Part shown: piece after piece, positions 1 through 10,888 of the stretch
Position numbering within the stretch: position 1 is the first letter of the stretch
How the letters are laid out: each line of letters starts with the position of its first letter
Source: Lepidurus packardi
Taxonomy: Eukaryota; Arthropoda; Branchiopoda; Notostraca; Triopsidae
Direction: 5' to 3'
Length of the DNA stretch: 64,000 bases
Assembly (NCBI GenBank): GCA_023053545.1
Contig: JAKZAN010000005.1
Location: 6,262,001-6,326,000, forward strand
Translations under genes and position numbers: made by a program
The notes under the pieces: model-generated
Told to the model about the DNA's origin: nothing
The model's database searches: none
The model's input: the letters and a program-made list of their open reading frames with translations, nothing else

Positions 1-1359
1 CATGCAGAAACAGACGTTGCCCAAGTTTTGATCCAATAGAACAGCAAAATGGGCGTTATACTTTAACGCCCCCAATGGCAGGCTGACAAGGCTTGCCATC
101 GCTTGTGCAGACAGCGCTGGGAGCAAAGTTTTCGATGTTCCCATGCTTCAAAAGCATATCTTCCTAGCTTTAGGGGCTCGGGGTTAAAAATGAAGCTGCT
201 GAGAGAATATCGGAAGAAAGAAACTTTCTCTCCCTAATAAAAAAAGGAAAACTTAAAGGAAGAAGACAAAAGGTGAACGTATACTTTAGCCTCTAATGGG
301 GTTTTGACATGAAGAAATTACGTGGTCGATTACATGAAAGCCATACGAAATTTTGTTCTCCTTCTTCAGGAAATTCAGAAGCAAGTAGTGGAAGTGCCAT
401 GGATGTCTCGAGCGTGACTGTTTTACGTTTAGCACGTCTCTATTTATCAATTTGGGATTAAATTTGCATTTCCGTTTCGTTAAAGACCGATACAATTGAA
501 ATCTTGAGTCGTTCAAACACAATACATATTTTTTTTTCCTTTGAGAGGGGTAGAGAATTTGAATGTTAGTGCTATGCAAAATAGGCTTCGTGCGGTTCGC
601 GAGTTATTGCACATTTATTTCACTAAAATTACTGGGAAAGAAATTGCGTCATAAGAATTCTGAACATGTACAAATTTATAGCGTGTTTTACGCTACATTT
701 CCTAAAAGCGATAAAGGAAATCCCATGAAAAGTTTTAAGAGCAGAGTGAAAGTGATTAACGAATTAAGCGTATAAATAAGTCGCGTGAAAAGTATGTTTT
801 GCAGCAACAGTTAACAACCATTTACATGAAAGGGAAGCACTTACTTCAGCACAGGCCTGCTCCCTGACATCAAATTAAAAAAACACCGAAGATACGCCCA
901 AGAATGGGAAAAAAGCATCCTCTCCGACAATGAAATATTCCGGTTTAAGTATATTTTGTGAATTATTGGCGCGGATACTTTTTGCTGGTTATATTCCTTT
1001 TCACTTTAAAAGCAGCTCACGCCACCAGAGCTGAAGCTGAGTCGAGTTCGATTCATTGTTGGCACTAAGTACTTTTTGCAAAACCATGCGACGTCAGAAC
1101 AGATTGGTATCGAGAGGGCTATTCAGCTACAGATCGTGGCGATGTCATCATTCAGCGGAAATAAGTTCATTGTTGGTTTAGGAAAGACTTCCATCGGAAT
1201 CGGGTGAGGACAAGCAACAAGACTCTCATTAAAGAACAAAACAGTCAAATAAAGCTTACTTTAAATTAGTCTTGGATGTTTAGAACTATTCTTACTATGA
1301 TCCTGAGTAACTCTCACAAGTTATACTGTTTCAAAATCGATTAATTAATTTCACATTTT
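1..1359. other. Non-coding stretch, no gene recognised
   Basis: Only short chance reading frames are present and none resembles a known protein. There is no clear exon with conserved residues and good splice borders. It may lie upstream of, or in a long 5' intron of, the receptor gene at 14.3-23.5 kb, but the sequence does not decide this. Confidence 0.6.
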
Positions 1360-1980
1360 CTGTTTAGCCGTTCAGGAGTTGCTACCTTGTTACATTGTGA
1401 CGTATGGGACTTGACACTGCCTGGTTTACAAAGCGTCTAGATGTATTCAATGAATGCTCCTGTATTCCTTAGCTTATTGATGGGAAACAGTCACAGGTGG
1501 CACTGACGTCTGTTAGTGTTTTGAGAAAGCCTTGTGTAAGAAATTAAAAAAGAAACGTATAGCTAATTGCCGGCAAAGTTTCTACGCTTGTTTTGCTTCT
1601 GAAAAGTACGACTTGTCGCTACAGTTTGCTGTAACAGCACAATGTACCAAATCAAGTCGTCAAGCTTTCGGAATAAGATTTTTTGAAAAACGGCTTGTGA
1701 GGTTGTCAGAAAACTATCTAAAGCAAAAAAAAAATATATTAGCAGCTAGTCCGCAAGCGAAGGACAGATTTTTAGGTAACGTATTTATCATAGTTGCAAA
1801 TTTCATTTGCATATGGCTAATTAATTGCTCGTTGGAAAAAATCGTGCATTGGTTGTGCACTACCTGGTAGCAAACTCAAGAGTCTTGTAAAAATATTTTT
1901 TTCCTGAAATGCACTGGTTTTCTCAAAGAAGAGTTCCGAAATTCCCCATGCTAATCGCCTATACCGAGCTAAAAGGGATT
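1360..1980 (+). mobile_element. MITE-like family 1, copy 1 (degenerate)
   Basis: The segment near 1460-1520 matches the left arm of a family seen five times in the window (consensus start AAGGCTCCCGTATACCTTAGC, then a stretch on the pattern of TTATTGATGCGAAACAGTCA). It continues through a shared internal block containing the words AAGTTTCTACGCTTGTTTTG and GCAGCTAGT. The right end near 1950-1980 is decayed. The block at about 1362-1450 (GTTGCTACCTTGTTACATT) precedes the left arm here and also occurs inside copy 4 near 30,700-30,790, so it belongs to a longer version of the family. No transposase is encoded. Confidence 0.75.
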
Positions 1981-4900
1981 AAAGAATTCTCATTCCTACG
2001 CAATATAATCAAATTGTATTCTGCCATTAATGCACGGATGTATAAATCTATTGCATAACGGAGGTCTACTTTAATGTGTTTTTAAATAAATTTGTTGATT
2101 AGTATTCCAGGTTTTCGAAATCTTAAATAATCCATTCATCAACATGAAAAGTCTGTAATACACTAGATTTCGTTATTAAGATATTTTACAAATTATTTTT
2201 CACTTATATCATTAAATTTCTTTTCAATTTTTGTTTGAAGTTGTTGCGTTCTCATGGCATAGGGGTCTGACATCAGTGCCATCTTTTGTCAAAAAATGAT
2301 CAAGTACTTGCAGTTCACCGTTTACTTTTTGGAATAGCTCAATTCTTACTACCTGTCTGTTGGGACTAGAAGGTAAATACATGTTACTAAAACGTAAAAA
2401 CCTAACTAATGTGCGAGTAAATGTAAACAAAATGCAAATACTCATCGTGGAACAACATGACCCAACTTTTCTACATTTCTTTCGTAAATAGCTCATTCAT
2501 TATCACGCCCCTGATGGAAAGGACCAACTAGAAACCAGATCTTTTGCTACGTTTTTGTAAGACATGGTAAATTTCAGTTGGGTTTGTTCGTAGGGATACG
2601 ACGACATAAGGAGCAGTTTCGGACACAGCTTTCTTTCTTGTTCGGCTATTCCTCATAACGCATTTGATAGGACATGGGTACTATAACGCAAAAGAGCTTG
2701 TCAAGATCGATTGTTTCCTATGTCATTGTGGACTGCTGAATATGCCCTTCCAGAATGTTATTTCACGATGCAGTCAAGCGAAGACAAAAACGGGCGGGAT
2801 TGCTTGAGCACACGATGTCATTCATGACCCTATATATACAATACATGGCGTTCACACTAAGGCAAGTCGTATGGCTATTTTCGGCCATCCAACTCCCATA
2901 ATCTTCGCGTCTCACGTGGAGGAAAAAACGTGTTGGGGGGAGTGAAGGGGGTCGAAAAGATGACATATATCGGGCCAGCGGCAGAAAATCATGCAATTCC
3001 CAGGTCCCAGGTCGGGTTTACATGAACCGTGTTATCAGCATCCCAGCAGACAGTCCTTTAGCCCCGCCCACTAAGTTCCTTCCCTTTCGCTACGAAGGAT
3101 TCCATTTAGCTAAACAAAAAGCGTCCCACAGAAGAAATATCGACTAAACTCTCCTCGCTCTCGCTCCACTCTCGTGACTTCCCTCTAAAGAGTACAGGTT
3201 TCTATGCCAAAGGGATATGGAAAGCTTTCCTAAAAGGAAGGGAAGAAGCTGACGCTTTGTTGGACCCAGAGCTTGGGAATTCCTCGGTTTTCCTTTCTCA
3301 TTTCTGCAGGTACAAGTGGGGATGGGGATGCATGAGTAAAAAGAATCATTAGGGAAAGATATAAAATGGGGACTTGTAGGGAACTCGGAACTCGTTCTTC
3401 CAGCGTCATGCATCATCAAATTATTCCTTATTTCTGTAAATCATAGGATTGATAGTAATACTCCGAAATAGGGAAATAATGCGCATCACGAAGATGGGAT
3501 CGAGCATGTGTTCGTGGCTCGGAAAGGTAAGTAAAGCGCGTCAGGTGGAAAATGGGTGTTCGTATTGCTGTGACCTACCGAACAGCAATACGAAGGGGCG
3601 AAAGAAAAAGGAAAGCTTGGTTGTGTGGGTGTCCGCCACTTGATGCCAGGGAATGTTTCCGGCCATACCATAACTCGTAGAGAGAGTTACGATAGTGCTG
3701 CAGCAGTTCATTCCTGTTAATCCCTTATCGCGTATGGTATATACTCTGCAGAAAGGGCCAGGACAAGTAAGAGGTGGCTAAGGTAGGTCATGAAGTGTAT
3801 TGAGTATAGGTATATGTGTAGTAGACCAGAACATATCGCCAGAAATTGTCACAGGGTAATGGATGGCGTTCTCTCTGCGGAAGATGTGAAATCGCTATAG
3901 GGTCTCCATGCAAGAGCCATATCTCTGTGCACGCTACGGCAGTCATTATGCTCTTTAAGAGACGATATTCGCTCTCCATAAGTCCCGACATAAAAAAATA
4001 GCTATACTGTGTACGTGGAGCTGATAATACAATTTGGGAGCTGGGTAGACTGCTTTTAGTGGTATTATCTTACCCGACCTTGCAAGAGGTGTTTAATTGA
4101 ATGCTCATAAAAACCCAAGTTTATGGCATTCGGAGTTTCCTTTCATGTTTTGGTCGTCAGAATGCGACATCACAAGGCCATACGGTGCATGTAAATCTGC
4201 CTAATTATTGCAGCGAGATTTACAAGGCACGTGCATGACGACGCTGCTGATTTTTCATGTCACCACGGAAAATTGAACGTTGATCTCCCCCAAAAGATTT
4301 GCATGCTTAACGATGCTGAATGTATGCTATGCATTTTAAAAGGCACGGCAGCCCAAAAAGGAGATAATCGAACTAACCTGTTTTCGTATCAAGTGACTTA
4401 AATTGGGTACTGACAGAAATTGGAAAATTTCTGTCGACAGGTTTAACGGATGGAGCTTCATAACCGTTTCACATTTATTATTGCTGGGACATTTTAGGTT
4501 CTTTTCACCTATACTCATTAATTAGCCAACTTCCCCTTGTTAAAACAGGAAACAGCCATTAGAGCCTAAAAGGAATAAAAAAGAAAGAAAATAAACTTAC
4601 ATGAAAGCTGGAATGAACTGAACAGGTGTGTAATTTGGAAGACTAGCGTTGGTATTATTTACGAGGCAAGCAAAGCTGTCGTGGCAGGCAGTTTATATAG
4701 TCCAAACATCATTTCCTTTCCTAAAACTGATGAATAATGGGTCAGATTCCAAAAAGAGACCCCCAAACTCCGTGCTTATGTCTTTCCCTCCAACGCGAGA
4801 GTAATATACTAAGGATAAACTTCCCTCTAGCAAGCACGCAAAAAGGAACATAATCGATACTCTTGCTCTCCTTCAATATATATCCGCTGTATTAAGGAAA

Positions 4901-5163
4901 ATGGCAACACCTTTTCAGGACCTTGTGTGGAGGGAGTGAGTGAATCGAGTAAACATGAATGCCCCCTGTGCTGTATTCCCTCCCCTCTCCCAGTAACTGG
5001 ATTATGAACAACCTGAAAAGTTGGAATGTCTGCCTTCCAGTACTCTATTGATTACCCGAGACAGACATATATCATGTATCGTATACTTCTAATAATTTCC
5101 ATCAATGATATTGAAATTTTGGGTTAAAATCAATTAATAATGCATTTATTTGATTGTATTCCT
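1981..5163. other. Non-coding stretch
   Basis: No coding exon is recognisable. Reading frames reach about 90 codons, lack conserved motifs, and overlap each other on both strands. The only structured part is the dispersed repeat at 2231-2345. Confidence 0.6.
2231..2345. repeat. Dispersed repeat shared with 21.8 kb
   Basis: About 115 bp (words GACATCAGTGCCATCTTTTG and CAAGTACTTGCAG) match 21,790-21,908 inside a receptor intron, with scattered substitutions. Both copies start next to a TTTTGTTT(C/G)AAG motif, which is tandemly repeated in the second copy. The family is not identified. Confidence 0.7.
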
Positions 5164-6051
5164 CAAAGGGGAAGTCATTTCGGAAAAGATTTAAAAAAAT
5201 ATGTTATAGAGGAGATCACATGAAGTGTTCTGGCTGAAGAACCCCTATGTCAATTATGCATATTATCTGAGTAATTAATTATTTAGCGGTTTAAGCTCCG
5301 CCCCTTTCCGCCAAATTTCAAGTTTTCCTATCTTTATAACAGGGGTCCACAGTTGGCCGGAGAGCTAGCGCCTTTACCTATTAGCGCATTCAAAATCCGA
5401 CCTTCGATTCATAGGGATGGCACCATTATATTTCTTTTGAATTCTCAATCACGTATGTAGGTGCTTTGGTTAATTTACAAGCTCAATTACAAAAAAAAAA
5501 AAAAAATTCTTCGCGCCATAGCGCAATCGCCGTAGCTTGCCGTCCTGCCGAGCCGAGACCCGCGCCTGAGAGCCTTTGGACAAGATCCGAGTCGGCTTCG
5601 CAGTCGAGAGCCCATCCCCTGGGAATGGGACCGCAGGACACCGCTCTGACTATACGGGTAAAGCTCGCTGCATGACGAACAGCGGAGCCCGCATGTCGTG
5701 ACTCGAAGAAAAGGCCAGTTTTTTGTGATCGAGATTGTAAATTAACCAAAACACCTACAGGCTTGTTTGAGCACTGAAGGGAAAGCCAATGGTGCCATCC
5801 CTATGAATCGAAGGTCCGATTTTGAATGCGCTAATAGGTAAAGGCGCTAGCTCTCCGGACAATTGTCCCCCCGTGCTATAAGGATAAGAAAATCTGGAAT
5901 TTGTCGGAAAGGGGCGGAGTTAAACCGCTAAATAAATAATTACTCGGTTAATATTCATAATTGACATAGCGGTTCTTCAGCCAGAACACTTCATTTGATC
6001 TCCTCTATAATATAATATATTTTTTTATTGTTTCAGACCTTACTCCCCCTT
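5164..6051. mobile_element. Long fold-back element with GC-rich core
   Basis: Two inverted arms of about 265 bp face each other. The left arm runs about 5164-5427 and the right arm about 5788-6051. Matching words include GAAGTGTTCTGGCTGAAGAA against its reverse complement near 5990, and ATTCATAGGGATGGCACCAT against ATGGTGCCATCCCTATGAAT. A second inner inverted pair lies at about 5456-5490 and 5731-5759 (word TTGGTTAATTTACA). The remaining centre, about 5510-5710, is clearly more GC-rich than the arms and has no recognisable gene. It abuts MITE copy 2. No transposase was seen, so it is probably a non-autonomous fold-back DNA transposon. Confidence 0.85.
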
Positions 6052-6574
6052 CAAGGCTCCCCTATATCTTAGCTTATTGATGCAAAACAGTCATAAATGG
6101 CACTGATGTTTGTTACTGTTTTGGGAGCCTTGCGTAAAAAAACAAAGTAGGAAACATATACCTAATTGCCGGCATGTTTTGCTTCTGAAAAGTACAACTT
6201 GTCAGCACAGTTTGCTGTAGCAGCACAATATTCCAAATCAGGCCTTCGAACATTCTGAACAAGATTTCTCGAAAACGTCTTGAGGTTTAAAAGCAATCTA
6301 AAACAAAATTTTCTTTTTTAGCAGCTAGTGCACAACCAAAGAACAGATTTTTAGGCAACGTATTTCACATATTGTAGTTGCAAACTTCATGCGCATGTTA
6401 CTAATTTATTATTCATTGTAAAGAAAAGATGGATTGGTTTTGTACTAGCTGTTAGCATGCTCGGGCTTACTGTCAAAGAATCTTTTCATTAAATGTGCTG
6501 GTTTTAGCGAAAAGTTGTTCCGAATTTCCCCATGCTAACCGCCTATATCGACCTAAGGTATACGTGAACCTTAA
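6051..6574 (+). mobile_element. MITE-like family 1, copy 2
   Basis: About 520 bp. The left end TCAAGGCTCCCCTATATCTT and right end CTAAGGTATACGTGAACCTT form an inverted repeat, and CCTTAA closes the right side. Internal words match copies 1, 3, 4 and 5. It starts exactly where the fold-back element ends, so one may have inserted at the edge of the other. It is non-coding. Confidence 0.85.
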
Positions 6575-6648
6575 CTTATTTCAGATAATGAACCAGAGGA
6601 AGCCCAAGTGGCCTCACGTTAGACTTGACGTTGATATTTCGCGAACAG

Positions 6649-6673
6649 ATATATATATATATATATATATATA
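6649..6673. repeat. (AT)n microsatellite
   Basis: About twelve uninterrupted AT units follow GCGAACAG. Confidence 0.95.
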
Positions 6674-9613
6674 GTCGTAAAAGCAATCTGATAAATTGGG
6701 AATGCTGAGAGACCATTAATACTGGCTTTTTTCTTATGGTTTATTGAAAACTCGAACGAAAACTAATGGCCAGCCCAAGCACTCGCGAAAATAAACTGCT
6801 GTTGCAGACACAAAACAAAAAGTATCGAAAAGGTTATATACTATATTTGGAGATTAGTGAAAGCCCAGAAAGAAACTTGCTGATACGAGCTAGTCTTTTC
6901 TCGCTCCACGTCCTAACTATTTCTTGTATAACCAAGTACACCGACTTTTTTCTTTGACTCGGGCCAATGAGATGGAGCGAACGAGGAGAAAAAAAACTAA
7001 CAGTATTTGCAATCAAACTGAATCTGACAAGAGAAGGAAATAGAATTTCCTTTGGGCTATAGAAAATGTGTCCTTCATTCCTTCGCACAAGACAACCTTC
7101 GGAAACTGTCGCCTACGTTATTTTTCTCAACATTATACCCATCTTCCTCACAAAAAAGAGCCCCTTTTTCGTCCACCCCTAGCCGCCAATGGGTTGCAGT
7201 CTAAAAAAGAAGAAAAAAAAAGGAAAAAACTCCGAGAAGTAGAGAAAAGAGGGCTTACAAATGACGCGGAAGAAGAAAAATGTTATTCAAAACCCAAGGT
7301 AGCGTTTCTTCCTGATAAAATATCGAGCTTGCTCCCAAAAGGCTTATTTCTGTCCCTAAAAAATAGCCAAACTGATTAAGTCCTTCGTGCCACATCGCAA
7401 CGCATTTAGAGAGCAAACGTCCTTATGTTTCCCGAAAAGGAGAAAGAAAAAATAAAAGAAACAATTCTTAGACAAAATCAACATAAATAAACACGTGTTC
7501 GAGGTCCTAGCCACCAAGATTTATTTTCTTTCATATTGTATCTTAACTCAGTTTCCAGTTACATTTCTTTCCATAATGGGCTGAGCAGTAATAAAGCTAT
7601 TAAAGTAAAAAATTTCAAAAATAGGGCTTCTGATATCAGAGATGTATACGAAAGTATTTTATTTACAGTTTTAAGCACGGAAATTAGACTGTAACGTAAC
7701 CCAACAAGCGCAACCTAACATATAAGGCATGCCGCATGACCTCACTGACGTCATGACTCCAAGTTTACCTGACAATAACTCGGGAACGGCAGTTCAGGAA
7801 AATGTGCGACGACGTTTATCATTCGTAGATTATTCTCGACTACAAGAATCCGTCCAAATATCAAAATGTGATTTTAGGTAGCTATCGACCCTTTTAAATT
7901 GCGTGCCATTGAAATTTGGTTTAACTTTGATCACTAAATGCTGGGACTCTTGTGATTTCTACTAACAGGTTTGTATGGATGTGACACGCGGAGTTATATA
8001 TAAGTTTGCCAACGGGGGATTGTTGGCTGGTATGTCATGTGAGCGAGGAAATTGCTGTCGTTCTCCTCTTTTTCTCAGCGCGTTGACGTTCGGGGTTTCT
8101 GCAACTAGCACACACGTATAGAGACGTCGTCGAACTTTTAGTTGGCTGCTCTTCGTTTGGCTGGAAACAGGGGACGAGCATCCCTTGGTCATCCTCGCAA
8201 AAGCTCTCGAGTCAGCAGGTTGTTATGTGTGTTTGTCGGTCAGCAACTTCTTTAATGAATTCCAGCCTTTTTTTGCCTGGGTACACACATTTACCTCCTA
8301 ATGACACGTCAGGGCCTCAAAGCCTACTAGTTCATAGGCATCCACTTGGACCAAGGACTTTTACGGCGAAAAGCGGTTGACTGACAGAAATCTAATTTTT
8401 ACAACACTCTTCAAGAGTTAACGCTGTGGCAATTCTAGATCCAGGTATCACGACGAGCTAATGGAAATTAACTAAGCTGGAGAATAAAAAAAGGGGGAAG
8501 TTAGCACATATCATCTGAACCGTTCAGGGATGAATCGGAAGTCATGGAAATACCGAAAACGTTTCCGAGTCGATCATCGTCCAGCGACGCATTTTTATAG
8601 ATTTCTTTCACTCAGCGTGACGCTTCCTTACACTTTTCCTATACTACTCTGTCAAAGTCTGAACGTTTTCGCTTCCTCAGCAGCGGTTCAAAACTCTTCA
8701 TTTTCGTTCCGTCTTTCGTTTAAAAATCGAAGCGAGCTATAGATAGAAAAAGGGAAAAGGGACAGCGTTGTATTACTGATGTATCGACAGCTTGTTGAGA
8801 AACTAATAAGTTGGAAACCTTCTTCGAAAAAGAACAGCTTCCTTCGCATCTCTGCTTACATGGTCACAAAAGACTAGCGTTTTTATATCGAGGAAAAAAA
8901 GACGAAGCGAAAGGAAAGACTGGTTGGTATCGTTTGCTTATTAAGTCGTTCAGATTGCGTTCGTTTCTGAGAAACTAGGAAAAGAATACGGAAAAGTTTT
9001 CTTGACGATTAGAGAACAGTTGAACGAGCCCTGTGCGTTCTTTGTCACTAGGAAGAATTATAAAAGTTCAACTACACTCACCTGCAGCTATGCCTTGCGC
9101 AAATTAAATTTTCACATTAGCTAAGTAGGTCAATACCTCGGCACATTTCATGGCTAAACGTCGTGAAATATTGATGCACTCATACTTTTTTGATGCCTTG
9201 TACGTTAAGCTCAATCTGGACTAAAGTCACAATCTGCGTTCTTCCAAGAAATGAAAACTCAAGCTCCTTATAAAAGAATAATTCTTTATAAAAAAAATCA
9301 GTTTACAGTAGCGTACATTGAATGCACCAAAGAGAAGCAAAAATAAAAAAAAAGTCTAGTTTCTAAGTGATTATTTCCATCTTGCGCGAAGTAGTGATTA
9401 AGCTACTAAAAACAAACCTTTAGAACAGATCACGTGGCTTTCTAACGTCGGAATCACGTACGCATTATTACTGTAACCATGGTAAAAACTGCCATGAGCC
9501 ACACTATGTCACGTTTGTGACGTCATTCTAGAAAGTTTGCGTATGCCAATAACTCATAAATAGCCGTTGAGAAAAGTTTCGAACAAAGTTTATCGTTCCT
9601 AGAATAATGGAAT

Positions 9614-9640
9614 ATGGCGTGGTGGCTGTTACCTTTTATC
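9614..9640 (+). other. Candidate signal-peptide first exon (weak)
   Basis: ATG opens MAWWLLPFI and is followed directly by a GTGAGT donor-like sequence and a pyrimidine-rich intron start. If the frame is read on, it stays strongly hydrophobic (VSFFFLF), as in a secretory leader. A TGACGTCA CRE-like site lies about 90 bp upstream. It could be the first exon of the receptor gene, but nothing links it to the exon at 14,342. A chance occurrence is quite possible. Confidence 0.15.
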
Positions 9641-10238
9641 GTGAGTTTCTTTTTTCTTTTTAATGGCAAAGTTTTTGTTTCTGGTGTAGAGTGGAGCTAT
9701 CACATTAATCAAAATAAATAAATTAAAATACTATAATCAGGCAAGGTTTAAAAATTTAAATAATCGAATCGATCGTCTGAAACCCCTTTTCCGTTTTAAT
9801 GCCTTGATCCGCTTTTTGCCTATGTGGCAGACTAAAGTAAGCTGCGGGTAGATTTCGCTTCGTTTAGTAATAAATTGACAGGTCGTTGGGTAGCATTACA
9901 ATACCTAAGGAAAACAAGGAAGTGGAGCAAGAAAGAGGGACCGCTCCGGGAAGAAACGTGCATCATCTAAGTGTTACCATGTGCGCATCAACGGCAGACA
10001 ATCTTGGAACCTTTTAACACGTCTTTGTTGTTATAGTAATAGCAAGTTGTTGACCAACATTTCCCTACTTCTTTTCATATGCTTCAGAACTGTACAAATA
10101 GCGTTGCCCTAGCAATGCTTTTCGCTCTCATAATAAACTCCGTAATAGGAGAAGCAAAAGGTTATAATTTATGGACTGTATTTCTCTCCAAAGCCGAGCT
10201 TGCGATATCATTCGAATATCGACTTATTTTTCATCCTC

Positions 10239-10288
10239 TTATATAAACTTTCGGCGCAGATGAAGCAACACTTTTCGGCTTTCACTTC
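10239..10288 (+). promoter_or_regulatory. Candidate TATA promoter with short 5' exon (weak)
   Basis: ATATAAACTT lies about 20-30 bp before ATGAAGCAACACTTTTCGG, which opens a ten-codon frame ending at a good donor (ACTTC|GTAAGT, donor at 10,289). The arrangement fits a TATA-driven start and 5' exon of a plus-strand gene, possibly the receptor. This is inference from motif spacing only. Confidence 0.15.
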
Positions 10289-10710
10289 GTAAGTTCATAT
10301 CGTCGTTATAGTAGAGATTTGATGTATGCCTAGTTGAACTCTGCACTCGTGGCGGATCGTGGGCTGTGAAATCAATTATGGTTTGAGCTTCCGCCCCGCC
10401 ATTTTGCAAGCCAATGTAACTTCTTTGGCGAGACTTGCGATAGGTTCGTCTAGCTAGACAATTTAATTCCCCTCTTGTGGGAAAGTTTTGAGAAGTCTGG
10501 TCACGCCGAGCCGAAGATATGACATGAAAACTTGGACTGCATAACGAAAATGACTTTGGCGTAAAAAGGACCTGTTACCTTCCAATTCTTATTCTATTCG
10601 CCTAGTGCAAACTTCACCTCAAACAATCTTTACCTCCCTTCTCTTTCAAACAAGTATCACCACAAATATCACTAGCCATTGAAATTCCTAACCAGGACTA
10701 GAATGCAGTC

Positions 10711-10888
10711 TAGGTACGTATGTAACTATGTACATATGTATATGTACACGTACACGTACATGTGCATACATACTGTATACTTGTGTACATATTTCATGCA
10801 TGTATGCTCATATTTATGTAGGTATGTACATATATACATATGTACGTGCTTACATACTTTGTATGTTTTTACATGTACATACGTATAG
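10711..10888. repeat. Degenerate TACATATG/GTACGTAT tract, alternating purine-pyrimidine
   Basis: About 175 bp are almost entirely built from TA, TG, CA and CG steps (GTACGTATGTAAC, TGTACACGTACACGTACATG, CATGTACATACGTATAG). This is a decayed microsatellite. Such alternating tracts can form cruciforms or Z-DNA. The reading frames across it are low-complexity artefacts. Confidence 0.85.

Noticed and set aside
5466-5749. Overlapping frames on both strands in the fold-back core
   Set aside because: They run through inverted-repeat and poly-A sequence, mirror each other because of the palindrome, and show no protein signature.
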